Positions 1 through 8,816 are shown, counted from the stretch's first letter. The stretch is DNA of 64,000 nt from Bradyrhizobium sp. SRS-191 (GCF_024586915.1 NZ_JANBVS010000016.1:115643-179642), one strand, 5' to 3'. Program-made: numbers and translations. The notes: generated by a model not told the origin, from the letters alone.

Positions 1-791
1 TAGCGCGGCGGATCAAACCGTGCACCGGCCCCGGTCGGCGTGCCCGTCACGATCACGTCACCGGGGACCAGCGTCGTGAAGGTGGAGATGTAGTTGATGA
101 GGTAGCGGAAGCCGAAGATCAGCCGCGAGGTGCGATCGTCCTGGCGCAGCTCGCCATTGACGCGCGTGGTCAGCCTGACATCGGCGATCTGGCTCTCGCT
201 GGTGTAGGGCACGATCCAGGGCCCGAGGCTGCCGGTGGCGTCGAAGTTCTTGCCCTGCGTCACGTTGAACTTGGCGTGTCGCACCCAGTCGCGGATGGTG
301 CCTTCGTTGCACAAGGTCAGTGCGGCGATGTGATCCAGCGCCTGGGCCTCCGGGATGTGCCGGCCGGCCTTGCCGATGACGAGCACCAGTTCGCCCTCGT
401 AGTCGAGCTGCGGCGAGGCGTGCGGGCGCACCAGCGGCGTCTCGTGGCCGACGAAGGAGCGCGGCGTGCGCATGAACATCGACGGATATTTCGGCGCGTC
501 CTGGCCGTCTTTGTATTCGGCGTTGCGGTCGGGATAGTTGACGCCGATGCAGATGATCTTCTCGGGGGAGGGGATCGGCGGCAGCCAGGTGATCGCATCG
601 AGGCCGTGATCCGGCGACTGGCCGGCGCCGGCCTCGATCAGCCGGGGCAGGGCGCCCGCCGCGATGACTTCGCGCAAGGTCGGATAGTCCTTGCCCAAGC
701 GGGCCGAGAGATCGACGAGGCCTTTGTCGGTGACGAGTCCATAGCGGATGGCGCCGTCGACGGAGTAGGTCGCAAGGCGAGGAGAGGTCAT
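1..791 (-). CDS. Fumarylacetoacetate hydrolase family protein (HpaG-like), partial at window edge
   Basis: About 263 residues are visible from the ATG at 791; the C-terminus lies outside the window on the left. FAH-fold signatures are present: the metal-ligand stretch DYEGELVLVIGK and a GTPTGAG loop near the visible end. In homoprotocatechuate degradation this family decarboxylates 5-oxopent-3-ene-1,2,5-tricarboxylate and isomerises the product (HpaG). Position supports that role: it starts 12 bp after hpaE stops, on the same strand, in an operon with hpaF and hpaH. FAH proteins are broad, so a related hydrolase remains possible. The ring-cleavage dioxygenase (HpaD) is not in the window and may lie further left. 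Confidence 0.85.
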   Translation of the reverse strand, partial: MTSPRLATYSVDGAIRYGLVTDKGLVDLSARLGKDYPTLREVIAAGALPRLIEAGAGQSPDHGLDAITWLPPIPSPEKIICIGVNYPDRNAEYKDGQDAPKYPSMFMRTPRSFVGHETPLVRPHASPQLDYEGELVLVIGKAGRHIPEAQALDHIAALTLCNEGTIRDWVRHAKFNVTQGKNFDATGSLGPWIVPYTSESQIADVRLTTRVNGELRQDDRTSRLIFGFRYLINYISTFTTLVPGDVIVTGTPTGAGARFDPPR

Positions 792-803
792 GGGCAGGTC
801 TCC

Positions 804-2342
804 TTACAGGCCGAGCCGCTGGATCTTGTGGGTGCCGCGCGCGAGCGAGACGTGCTTGGTCTCCATGTAGAAGTCGAACGAATAGTCGCCGCCGTCGCGG
901 CCGATGCCCGACGCCTTCATGCCGCCGAACGGGGTCGGCAGGTGGCGGACGTTCTCCGAGTTCAGCCAGATCATGCCGGCTTCCAGCGCGTCCGCCACGC
1001 GTAGCGCGCGGCCCATGTCGCCGGTCCACACGTAGCCGGTGAGGCCATATTGAACGTCGTTGGCGATCCCTACCGCGTCGGCTTCGTCGCGGAACGGGAT
1101 GACGGTCAGGAACGGCCCGAACACCTCCTCCTGCGCCACGCGCATGGTCTGGCTCGCGCCGGTGACCAGCGTCGGCTCGACATAATGTCCACCGCCTGGA
1201 CCATCGAACCGCTTGCCGCCGACGGCGATGATCGCGCCGTCCTGCCGCGCGATGTCGGCGTAGGAACAGACCTTGGCGAGATGCCGCTCGTGGATCAGCG
1301 GTCCGATCTCGGTGGCGGGGTCGAGCGGGTGCCCGACCTTCAGCGCGCGGACACGCGCGGCGAGTTTCGCCGTGAAGGTCTCCGCGATGCTCTGCTGCAC
1401 CAGTAGCCGGCTCGACGACGTACAGCGCTCACCATTCAGCGAGTAGATCATGAACACGACCGCATCGAGCGCGCGCTCCAGGTCGGCGTCGTCGAACACG
1501 ATCACCGGATTCTTGCCGCCGAGCTCGAAATGCACGCGCTTCAGGGTGGGCGCGCCCTGCGCCATGATGGCCGATCCCGTCGAGCTCTCGCCGACGAAGC
1601 CGATCGCCTTGATGGCGGGATGCTCGGTCAGCGCCTTGCCGGCCTCTTCGCCGAAGCCGTGCACGGTGTTGAGCACGCCGTCGGGAATGCCGGCGTCCTT
1701 GGCGAGCTTCGCCAGCCATTGCGCTGTGATCGGCGACCATTCCGCCGGCTTGTGCACGACCGTGCAGCCGGCGGCGAGCGCCGGCGCGATCTTCCAGGTC
1801 GACAGCATGAACGGCGTATTCCACGGCGTGATCACGCCGACCGGGCCGATCGGCACCCGCGTCGAGATATTCCAGTGCTCGTCGCTCGGCGTGCTCTGGC
1901 CGTCGCGCGCCTCGGTGCATTTGTCGGCGAAGAAGCGGAAATTCTCGGCGGCGCGGATCGCGGCCTTGGCCATGAAGCGATAGGCCTGCCCGGTGTCGAT
2001 GCATTCGAGCACGGCGATGTCGTCGGCATGAGCCTCGATCGCATCGGCCACGCGGTGCAGCAGCTTGCGCCGCAGCGCCGGCGCCATGTCGCGCCAGGAC
2101 TTGAAGGCGAGCGCGGCCGAGGTCGCCGCGCGGTCGATGTCCTCGGCATTGCCGCGCGCGACCTTGGCGAGCACGGCATTGTCGATCGGCGACTTCGTCT
2201 CGAACGTCGCTCCCGAGATCGCCGGCACCACCTTGCCGTCGATGAAATGGCCGATGCCCTCGTCCTTCAGCTTCGCGAGCAGGGGAGCGGCGCGGTTGAG
2301 ATTGGCTTTATAGATGTCGGCTTTGGGAGTGGCCTTATCCAT
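804..2342 (-). CDS. hpaE: 5-carboxymethyl-2-hydroxymuconate semialdehyde dehydrogenase
   Basis: A 512-residue aldehyde dehydrogenase of normal family length. It has the FELGGK motif near residue 273 and the catalytic cysteine in NGERCTSS near residue 307. HpaE oxidises the semialdehyde made by homoprotocatechuate ring cleavage, using NAD+. The start codon overlaps the end of hpaF by 8 bp, which implies translational coupling. Placement between hpaF and the FAH gene makes HpaE much more likely than a generic ALDH. Confidence 0.92.
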   Translation of the reverse strand: MDKATPKADIYKANLNRAAPLLAKLKDEGIGHFIDGKVVPAISGATFETKSPIDNAVLAKVARGNAEDIDRAATSAALAFKSWRDMAPALRRKLLHRVADAIEAHADDIAVLECIDTGQAYRFMAKAAIRAAENFRFFADKCTEARDGQSTPSDEHWNISTRVPIGPVGVITPWNTPFMLSTWKIAPALAAGCTVVHKPAEWSPITAQWLAKLAKDAGIPDGVLNTVHGFGEEAGKALTEHPAIKAIGFVGESSTGSAIMAQGAPTLKRVHFELGGKNPVIVFDDADLERALDAVVFMIYSLNGERCTSSSRLLVQQSIAETFTAKLAARVRALKVGHPLDPATEIGPLIHERHLAKVCSYADIARQDGAIIAVGGKRFDGPGGGHYVEPTLVTGASQTMRVAQEEVFGPFLTVIPFRDEADAVGIANDVQYGLTGYVWTGDMGRALRVADALEAGMIWLNSENVRHLPTPFGGMKASGIGRDGGDYSFDFYMETKHVSLARGTHKIQRLGL

Positions 2343-2733
2343 GGGATGCCTCCGCTTTCAGGGCGTCGTGGATGTTGTTGCGTTTCCAGCTGGTCGCGCC
2401 GTCATTGATCTGCATGTCGAAGGACAGCGCGAATTTGCTGCTGGCGAACACCGGATCGAGGTAATCCGACAATGCCTTGAACACGTGCTCGCCGGCCTTC
2501 TGCCGCGCCGGCAGGTCGCGTCCTTCGCCGAGCCGCAGCAGCATGGCGAGAAAGCCGTAGTCGGCCTTGCCATCGGCGATGGCGTAGTGCTCGCAGCGGA
2601 TGGCACGGACCCGGATGCCGCCGATCGGGAAGATGCCGGTCTCGCTGGCGGACTTGCGGACGATTTCACAGACCGCGGCCATGTCGACGCTGTTGTCGAG
2701 ATTGGCTGAGTATTCGATGCTGAAATGCGGCAT
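2335..2733 (-). CDS. hpaF: 5-carboxymethyl-2-hydroxymuconate delta-isomerase
   Basis: A 132-residue protein of the tautomerase superfamily. The sequence begins MPHFSIEYS, so a catalytic N-terminal proline would be exposed after Met removal, as in characterised CHM isomerases. It converts 5-carboxymethyl-2-hydroxymuconate into the substrate of the FAH-type decarboxylase. It starts 24 bp downstream of the hpaH stop and overlaps hpaE by 8 bp, so the three genes read as one transcript. Confidence 0.9.
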   Translation of the reverse strand: MPHFSIEYSANLDNSVDMAAVCEIVRKSASETGIFPIGGIRVRAIRCEHYAIADGKADYGFLAMLLRLGEGRDLPARQKAGEHVFKALSDYLDPVFASSKFALSFDMQINDGATSWKRNNIHDALKAEASHG

Positions 2734-2757
2734 GGTGCGATCGCTCCGGTGCAGGCC

Positions 2758-3564
2758 TCAGGCGAAGTAACAGCTCACCGTCCCATAGGGACCGTAGTCG
2801 GCTTGGATCGTATCGCCCTTGCGCGCCTCGATCGGCCGAATGAAGGAGCCTGCGAGGACCACCTGGCCTGGTTCCAAGGCTAGCCCATGCGCGGCGATCT
2901 TGTTGGCGAGCCACGCCACGGCCGTGGCGGGATTGTTCAACACGCCGGCAGCCAGTCCGGTCTCTTCGAGCTGGCCGTTCTTGTAACAAAGTGCGCCGAC
3001 CCAGCGCAGATCAGTCTCGAGCGGTCGCAAGGGCCGGCCGCCGAGCACGATTCCGGCGTTGGCGGCGTTGTCCGCGATCGTGTCGAAGATCTTGCGCGTC
3101 GCCTTGGTCTGGGGATCGACGCGCTCGATCCTGGTGTCGAGAATTTCCAGCGCCGGCACGACGAAGTCGGTCGCGTTGAGCACGTCGAACAGCGTGCAGT
3201 CCGGTCCTGCAAGACGATGCTTCATGACGAAGGCCAGCTCGGCCTCGATCCGGGTGGCGATGAAGCGGTCGGACGGCACGATCCCGCCGTCTGCGAAGAA
3301 CATGTCGTCCAGCAGCACGCCGGAATCCGGCTCGTCGATATCAAGCGCGCTCTGCATCGCCTTCGACGTCAGTCCGATCTTGTGTCCCTTGATGACGCGT
3401 CCTTCGGCGACTTTGATGTCGATCCAGGCCTTCTGGATCGCGTAGGCGTCGGCGATCGTGATGTCCGGATAGTCCTGGGACAGCTGCCGGATCTGCCGGC
3501 GGGATTTCTCGGCCTGATCAAGGCGCAAGGCGCAGCTGTGAATCTCGTCGCTCGACAGCGGCAT
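2758..3564 (-). CDS. hpaH: 2-oxo-hept-3-ene-1,7-dioate hydratase
   Basis: A 268-residue protein, the usual length for HpaH/HpcG, using the ATG at 3564 (MPLSSDEI). A longer in-frame extension exists but would run through the hpaR promoter region. Metal-binding acidic residues lie in IEAELAFV and in VPALEILDTR, as in FAH-fold hydratases. HpaH adds water to 2-oxo-hept-3-ene-1,7-dioate (Mg2+-dependent), just before the aldolase step. It is the first gene of the minus-strand operon and diverges from the MarR regulator; the intergenic region holds two palindromes. Confidence 0.9.
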   Translation of the reverse strand: MPLSSDEIHSCALRLDQAEKSRRQIRQLSQDYPDITIADAYAIQKAWIDIKVAEGRVIKGHKIGLTSKAMQSALDIDEPDSGVLLDDMFFADGGIVPSDRFIATRIEAELAFVMKHRLAGPDCTLFDVLNATDFVVPALEILDTRIERVDPQTKATRKIFDTIADNAANAGIVLGGRPLRPLETDLRWVGALCYKNGQLEETGLAAGVLNNPATAVAWLANKIAAHGLALEPGQVVLAGSFIRPIEARKGDTIQADYGPYGTVSCYFA

Positions 3565-3602
3565 GAAACGTATCCTCGAGGAAAACAGATGGCGGCAGTT
3601 GA

Positions 3603-3614
3603 TTAACATGTTAA
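3603..3614. promoter_or_regulatory. Candidate HpaR operator 1 (perfect palindrome)
   Basis: TTAACATGTTAA is a perfect 12-bp palindrome in the gap between the divergent hpaH and hpaR genes, 39 bp from the hpaH start. MarR proteins usually bind such short inverted repeats next to their own promoter. The link to HpaR is inferred from position only. Confidence 0.5.
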
Positions 3615-3644
3615 GTTTCAGGCGGCAAACCCAAACGGCGATTG

Positions 3645-3655
3645 TTGCAGTGCAA
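3645..3655. promoter_or_regulatory. Candidate HpaR operator 2 (palindrome)
   Basis: TTGCA-G-TGCAA, an inverted repeat with one central base, lies 33 bp upstream of the chosen hpaR start. It does not match the first palindrome, so it may belong to another regulator or be chance. Confidence 0.3.
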
Positions 3656-3688
3656 ATAATCGACGGCGTGTGGGTGGCGGCGAGGGTG

Positions 3689-4195
3689 ATGATGAGCGAC
3701 AGCAAGGCAAAGGGCTCGAAGGATGCCCGCAAGGTCCCGATGCGCGATTTCTCGCAATCGCTGCCGATGGCGCTGCTGCGGGCGCGCGAGGCGGTCATGC
3801 GGCAGTTCCGGCCGAATCTGCGCGCGCATGGGTTGACGGAGCAGCAATGGCGAATCCTGCGTGCGCTGGCGGCGGTCGACGCGATCGAGGTGACGGAGCT
3901 GGCGCGCGTCGCTTTCCTGCTTGGTCCCAGCCTGTCGCGCATTCTGCGCGATCTGGAAGCGCGCGGCCTCGTTCAGCGCGAGGTGGATGCGCGCGACATG
4001 AGAAGGGGCGTGTTGTCGATTTCGACGAAGGGTTTGAAACTGATTGCGCAGGTTGCGCCTAATTCCGAGGCGATCTACGCCACGATCGCCCGGCGCTATG
4101 GTGCACGCAAGCTTGCCGCGCTGCACAAAATGCTGGGCGAGCTCGAGCAGAGCATCGGCGGCGGCGGCGAGGCGGATGCGGGGGACGATGAATGA
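3689..4195 (+). CDS. hpaR: MarR-family regulator of homoprotocatechuate degradation
   Basis: A 168-residue winged-helix MarR protein. The central part (EQQWRILRALAAVD, then LGPSLSRILRDLEARGLVQR) is the helix-turn-helix and wing typical of HpaR/HpcR. I chose ATG at 3689 (MMSDSKAKG) because a purine-rich GGCGAGGG precedes it and the upstream in-frame extension does not look like MarR. HpaR in enteric bacteria represses the meta-cleavage operon until the aromatic substrate appears. Divergence from hpaH fits that role and suggests autoregulation through the shared intergenic region. Confidence 0.88.
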   Translation: MMSDSKAKGSKDARKVPMRDFSQSLPMALLRAREAVMRQFRPNLRAHGLTEQQWRILRALAAVDAIEVTELARVAFLLGPSLSRILRDLEARGLVQREVDARDMRRGVLSISTKGLKLIAQVAPNSEAIYATIARRYGARKLAALHKMLGELEQSIGGGGEADAGDDE

Positions 4196-4371
4196 TGCCG
4201 TGCTGACGGGAGCAAACATCGCGCAATCGTGCCCCCGATCGGTCCTCATGCTTGGCAGTCACTTCAACAGTTTGATAAGAAGCGATGCAGTCGAGCGGAG
4301 AGGGCGTGCGTCGCAGGCATGGCAATCCATGCTAACTCTGCTTCGCATGCTGATCGAACCCGCGAGTTGTC

Positions 4372-5457
4372 ATGGTCACAATCAAGGTTGCGCGCCTCAT
4401 CGATTTCGTCGCCGACGTCTTCGAACATGCTCACTCCTCGCCGGAGGAGGCGCGCCGGATCGCCACTTACCTCACGACGGCGAATCTCACGGGGCATGAC
4501 AGCCATGGCGTGATCCGCGTCCCCGTCTACATCCGCTGGCAGAAGATGGGCTCGATCGTCCCCAATCAGACGGCTGACATCGTGGTGGATACGCCCTCAC
4601 TGGTGGTGGTCGATGGCAAATTCGGCTACGGCCAGACCGTGACACCGCAGGCGGTGAAGATCGGTATCGAGCGCTGCAAGAGGAGCGGCCTGGCCGCGCT
4701 GGCGCTGCGTAATTCCGGCCATCTCGGTCGCGTCGGGGACTGGGCAGAAATGGCCGCCGCCGAAGGGCTCGTCTCGATCCATTTCGTCACCGCTGCCGGC
4801 TCGCTGCTGGTGGCGCCCTATGGCGGCGTCGAGAAGCGGTTCTCCACTGCGCCTTATTGTGTCGGCATCCCCAGGCAGGGCCAGGATCCGATCGTGCTCG
4901 ATTTCGCGACCTCCATCGTTGCCGAAGGCAAGGTGCTGGTGGCGAGCCGTGGCGGCAAGAAGCTTCCCAAGGGTGCGCTGATCGATGCCGACGGTACGTT
5001 GAGCGAGGATCCCTCCGTGCTTTACGGACCCTACGAGGCGGAAGGCCCGCGCGACCACACCAAGGGGACCGGGGCGATCCGCGCCTTCGGCGAGCACAAG
5101 GGCTCGGGCCTCGCCTTCATTTGCGAATTGCTCGGCGGTGCGCTGACCGGCACGGGCGCGACCTCGTCCGGCCGGCGCTTTGCCAACGGCATGCTCGCGA
5201 TCTACATCGATCCGAAGGTGGTCGATCCCGCCAGCTTCTTCGACGGTGAGATCACCCGCTACACGGATTTCATCCGGGCGACGAAGCCCGTGGCGGGCGT
5301 CGATCAGGTGCTGGTGCCAGGCGACGTCGAGCGCAAGACGCGGGCCGATCGTACCGCCAACGGCGTGCCGTTGCCGGATGATACCTGGGCGGCAATCGTG
5401 AGTACGGCCCGCGAAGTCGGTGTCAGCGAAGCGAGCATTCAGCGGGCGACATCGTGA
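4372..5457 (+). CDS. Ldh_2-family (malate/L-lactate/ureidoglycolate-type) dehydrogenase
   Basis: A 361-residue NAD(P)-dependent oxidoreductase of the Ldh_2 (YlbC/YiaK/MdhS) family, not the classical Rossmann LDH. Diagnostic features are the DSHG motif near residue 45, containing the catalytic His, and NSGHLGRVGDW in the middle. Members reduce or oxidise 2-oxo/2-hydroxy acids such as malate, ureidoglycolate, 2,3-diketogulonate or imino acids; the sequence alone does not fix the substrate. It sits upstream of an HpcH/HpaI aldolase and a UxaA-type dehydratase on the same strand, which suggests a sugar-acid or hydroxy-acid pathway. Confidence 0.85.
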   Translation: MVTIKVARLIDFVADVFEHAHSSPEEARRIATYLTTANLTGHDSHGVIRVPVYIRWQKMGSIVPNQTADIVVDTPSLVVVDGKFGYGQTVTPQAVKIGIERCKRSGLAALALRNSGHLGRVGDWAEMAAAEGLVSIHFVTAAGSLLVAPYGGVEKRFSTAPYCVGIPRQGQDPIVLDFATSIVAEGKVLVASRGGKKLPKGALIDADGTLSEDPSVLYGPYEAEGPRDHTKGTGAIRAFGEHKGSGLAFICELLGGALTGTGATSSGRRFANGMLAIYIDPKVVDPASFFDGEITRYTDFIRATKPVAGVDQVLVPGDVERKTRADRTANGVPLPDDTWAAIVSTAREVGVSEASIQRATS

Positions 5458-5577
5458 TGCCGGTGTGACTGCCTGTGGCGCGAAGTATCCGGGGTGAGCA
5501 GGATTGCATCGTGCTCGCGCATCGGCGACAACGAGTTCAACAACGTCGATCGAACAACAAGGGAAGGAAACGCAGTC

Positions 5578-6357
5578 GTGGCGAACAATAAAGTCAAGCA
5601 GCTCTGGGCCGAAGGCAAGACGGTGGTGAATGCCTGGCTCGCGATCCCCTCGGGGTTTTCCGCGGAGGTCGTGGCACAGTGCGGCTTCGACAGCGTCACC
5701 GTGGATATGCAGCATGGCGTGCAGGACTATCTGTCGATGGTGCAGTGTTTCCAGGCGATGCACGCTCATCCGGTGACCCCGATGGTGCGCGTGCCGTGGA
5801 ACGAGCCCGGCATCATCGGCAAGGTGCTCGACGGCGGCGCCTATGGCGTGATCTGCCCGATGGTCAATACGCCGCAGGAAGCCCGCAATCTCGTGTCCTA
5901 TTCGAAGTATCCGCCGAAGGGCGTGCGCTCCAACGGCCCGATCCGCTCGGGCATGTATGGCAGCGCGGGCGAGTACCAGAAGACGGCCAATGACGAGATC
6001 GTGCTGTTGCCGATGATGGAGACCAGGACGGCCGTCGAGAACATGGAAGCCATCCTCGACGTCGAGGGCATCGACGGCGTCTATATCGGCCCGTCCGACC
6101 TCGGCTTCTCCTACGGCCTCGTGCCGAAGCTCGACCGCGACGAGCCGGAGATCCTCAAGATCTACGAGAAGATCGTGAAGGAGTGCGGCAAGCGCGGCCT
6201 CAATCCCGGCATCCATTGCAGCGGCGCCGAAGGCGCGGTGCGCGCCATCAACATGGGCTTCAAGCTGGTGACCTTGTCCAACGAGGTCGGGCTGATGCAG
6301 GTCTATGCCCGCCAGCAGGTCGCCCAGACCCGCAAGGACTCCGGCGGCAAGGCGTAA
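5578..6357 (+). CDS. HpcH/HpaI-family aldolase (HpaI or GarL type)
   Basis: A 259-residue class II pyruvate aldolase. The start is GTG at 5578, preceded by GGGAAGGA at good spacing; the longer in-frame extension lacks family similarity. Visible residues are VDMQHG (catalytic His; HpaI has DGEH), VRVPWN (substrate Arg), and YIGPSDLG. The family cleaves 4-hydroxy-2-oxoheptanedioate (HpaI, last step of the neighbouring hpa pathway) or 5-keto-4-deoxyglucarate (GarL). Adjacent hpa genes favour the first; the GarD-like dehydratase just downstream favours the second. I cannot decide from sequence. Confidence 0.85.
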   Translation: MANNKVKQLWAEGKTVVNAWLAIPSGFSAEVVAQCGFDSVTVDMQHGVQDYLSMVQCFQAMHAHPVTPMVRVPWNEPGIIGKVLDGGAYGVICPMVNTPQEARNLVSYSKYPPKGVRSNGPIRSGMYGSAGEYQKTANDEIVLLPMMETRTAVENMEAILDVEGIDGVYIGPSDLGFSYGLVPKLDRDEPEILKIYEKIVKECGKRGLNPGIHCSGAEGAVRAINMGFKLVTLSNEVGLMQVYARQQVAQTRKDSGGKA

Positions 6358-6361
6358 GAGT

Positions 6362-6434
6362 CGCGAATGGCGAATAGAGAGTAGCGAATAGGGGGTATCT
6401 CTGTTCGTTACTCGCCATTCGCTATTCGCTCCCC
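6362..6434. repeat. GCGAATA-type interspersed hairpin repeat
   Basis: A short unit (GCGAATGG, GCGAATAG) is repeated three times on the left and appears as its reverse complement on the right (CGCCATTCGCTATTCGCT), so the transcript can fold into a hairpin. It lies between the aldolase and the dehydratase genes and codes for nothing. Confidence 0.7.
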
Positions 6435-6461
6435 TTTAGAGTTCAAACGAGAGAGACTGCC

Positions 6462-7985
6462 ATGGCTCCCGCTCCCGTCATCCGGCTTCATCCCGAGGAC
6501 AGCGTCCTGATCGCGCGGGCGAGCCTGCCGCCAGGACTTGCGGTGGCGGATGGGGTGACCACGGTCGACCGCATCCCGGCGGGGCATAAGGTCGCAGTCC
6601 GTCCGATTGCGCAGGGCGAGCCGATCCGCCGTTATGGCCAGATCATCGGCTTCGCCACCGCGCCGATCGCGCCCGGCCAGCACGTTCATACGCAGAACTG
6701 CGGCATGGGCGATTTCGCCAAGGACTACGCCTATGGCGTCGACGTCAAGCCGACGCCGAATTTCGATCTTCCCGCGACCTTCGAGGGCATTCGCCGCCCC
6801 GACGGCCGCGTCGCGACCCGCAACTACATCGGGCTTCTGACCTCGGTGAACTGCAGCGCGCACGTCGCGAGCCTCGTCGCCGATGTCTTCAAGAGGAATC
6901 CGTTCACCGGCGACAATCCGCTCGCCGACTATCCCAATGTGGACGGCGTCGTCGCCCTGACGCACAAGACCGGTTGCGGCATGACGATGGACGAGCCGTT
7001 GAAGCTGTTGCGGCGAACCCTCGGCGGCTACGCGCGTCACGCGAACTTCTCTGCGGTGATCGTGCTCGGCCTCGGCTGCGAGGCCAATCAGATCGGCGGC
7101 CTGATGGAGGAGCAGAAGCTCGCCGGCCGCCTGCGGGCCATGGACATCCAGGAGGTCGGCGGCACCCGCAAGACCGTGGAGGCGGGCATTGCCTTCGTCA
7201 AGGAAGCGCTCACCGACGCCAACAAGGTCCGGCGCGAGACGGTCCCCGCGAGCGAACTGACGGTCGCTCTGCAATGCGGCGGCTCCGACGGTTATTCGGG
7301 CATCTCGGCCAATCCGGCGCTCGGCGCCGCCAGCGATCTGCTGGTGCGACATGGTGGCACGGTGATCTTGTCGGAGACCCCTGAGACCTATGGCGCCGAG
7401 CATCTGCTGACGCGCCGCGCGGTCAGTCGCGAGGTCGGCGAGAAACTGGTCTCGCTGATGCGCTGGTGGGAGGAGTACACCGCGCGCGAGGGCGCGGAGA
7501 TGAACGCCAATCCGAGCCCGGGTAACAAGGCCGGCGGCCTCACCACCATTCTCGAGAAGTCGCTCGGCGCGATGGCCAAGGCCGGCAGCACCAATCTGGT
7601 GGATGTGCTGCATTACGCGGAAGCCGTCACCAAGAAGGGCTTCGTGTTCATGGACACGCCCGGCTACGATCCCGTCGCTGCGACGGGGCAGGTGGCCGGC
7701 GGGGCCAATCTCGTCTGCTTCACCACCGGGCGCGGCAGCGTGTTCGGGTGCAAGCCGGCACCGTCCATCAAGCTCGCGACCAACACGCCGATGTACAAGC
7801 GGATGGAAGACGACATGGACGTCAATTGCGGCACCATCCTCGAGGGCGAGGAAAGCGTGCAGGAATGCGGCCAGCGGATCTTCGAATTGATGCTGAAGAC
7901 GGCGTCAGGGCAGCCGACCAAGAGCGAAAGCTTCGATTTCGGCGGGGCCGAGTTCGCGCCCTGGGTGCTCGGCGCGACGATGTAG
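6462..7985 (+). CDS. UxaA/GarD-family sugar-acid dehydratase
   Basis: A 507-residue protein with an N-terminal SAF domain (about residues 10-85, ending HTQNCGMG) followed by the altronate/galactarate dehydratase domain (TGCGMTMDEP, GLGCEANQ, QCGGSDGYSG). Length and domain order match UxaA or GarD, iron-dependent enzymes dehydrating altronate or galactarate to 2-keto-3-deoxy acids. An HpcH/HpaI aldolase upstream would cleave such a product. Start ATG at 6462 is preceded by a purine-rich GAGAGA. Confidence 0.88.
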   Translation: MAPAPVIRLHPEDSVLIARASLPPGLAVADGVTTVDRIPAGHKVAVRPIAQGEPIRRYGQIIGFATAPIAPGQHVHTQNCGMGDFAKDYAYGVDVKPTPNFDLPATFEGIRRPDGRVATRNYIGLLTSVNCSAHVASLVADVFKRNPFTGDNPLADYPNVDGVVALTHKTGCGMTMDEPLKLLRRTLGGYARHANFSAVIVLGLGCEANQIGGLMEEQKLAGRLRAMDIQEVGGTRKTVEAGIAFVKEALTDANKVRRETVPASELTVALQCGGSDGYSGISANPALGAASDLLVRHGGTVILSETPETYGAEHLLTRRAVSREVGEKLVSLMRWWEEYTAREGAEMNANPSPGNKAGGLTTILEKSLGAMAKAGSTNLVDVLHYAEAVTKKGFVFMDTPGYDPVAATGQVAGGANLVCFTTGRGSVFGCKPAPSIKLATNTPMYKRMEDDMDVNCGTILEGEESVQECGQRIFELMLKTASGQPTKSESFDFGGAEFAPWVLGATM

Positions 7986-8180
7986 CCGGAGGGGACAGCT
8001 ATTCAGCTGCGGAAGAGGATTGCCGGTTGTTGCTCGACCGGCATCTGATCGCAGCTGGGATCTGTCGCATAGCTGAGACTCGATCGCAACTGAGATCAGA
8101 TGACAGGCGAGAAGCGCCGCCTCGGTACGCCTGCTCGGGCTGGCCGAGCTGACGCGCGCGTGACAGCGGCGCCGAATAAA

Positions 8181-8378
8181 TTACCGCTGGTGGCCGAGGC
8201 CGATGCCGAGCGCCAGGGCCTTCTGACGCAGCGAACCTTCCGTCCGCTTCATCGCCTTGGCGATCTTGGCAACCGGGGTCTTCGACTTCGAGTGCTGCTT
8301 CAGCAGCTTGATGTCGGCGGCGGTGTAGGGTTTGCGCGCCAACTTCTTGGTAGCTGCCTTCTTAGCTGTCTTGGCCAA
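8181..8378 (-). CDS. Small basic protein: Lys-rich tail plus Myb/SANT-like helix-turn-helix
   Basis: I start this 65-residue protein at TTG 8378, because AAAAGGAG lies at ideal distance upstream and no ATG is well placed. The first ~20 residues are Lys/Ala-rich (AKTAKKAATKKLARK), like histone-H1 or HU-type tails. The rest (YTAADIKLLKQHSK, then VAKIAKAMKRTEGSLRQKA) has the spacing of a Myb/SANT-like or GcrA-like DNA-binding helix set. A nucleoid-associated or DNA-binding role is inference. Neighbours are unrelated. Confidence 0.7.
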   Translation of the reverse strand: MAKTAKKAATKKLARKPYTAADIKLLKQHSKSKTPVAKIAKAMKRTEGSLRQKALALGIGLGHQR

Positions 8379-8816
8379 CGTGATTCTCCTTTTGGCAATG
8401 GGCGTCCTAAATAGCACGTGTAGTCGAGCTATCAAGCGATTGCGGCGAATGCAACGCTATTAGTTCTTGTTAGTTCATATTTCGGGGTTAATCCCTGCTA
8501 TTGCAGCGTGGTCAATCTTCCGTGACCATGTTCGGGCCGTCCCTGTGGACAACTCCGATGGAACAGGGGGCGAGGGGTTGTTTGTTCTACTCTCGTTCTT
8601 GTTAGGACGCCTGAGCAGGTCATGGTCTCGCCGCAAAAGCCACCGCTGCGTGCAGTTCAGACACATGAGCGTGGTCGCAGGGGAGATCGAACGTGGCCCG
8701 AAAGGCCAGCTTTCTGGTTCGGGACGGTTCAATAGGCAGCTCTGCCCTTTGTTAGTGCTTGATCCCTGAGCACGGCAATGTTCTGCTCAAAAAAGTTGCT
8801 GGAGCGGTGAACCCAC
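8379..8816. other. Intergenic region, 438 bp
   Basis: No convincing coding sequence. The only signal I see is a one-mismatch EcfG-like promoter on the minus strand (8453-8477) upstream of the small basic protein. The right part must hold the promoter of the transglutaminase operon, but no clear -35/-10 could be assigned. Confidence 0.5.
8453..8477 (-). promoter_or_regulatory. Possible EcfG-type promoter (one mismatch)
   Basis: Read on the minus strand: TGAAC, 16 bases, CGTT, compared with the alphaproteobacterial general-stress consensus GGAAC-N16/17-CGTT. It lies about 75 bp upstream of the TTG start of the small basic protein. One mismatch in the -35 makes it weak. Confidence 0.3.
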
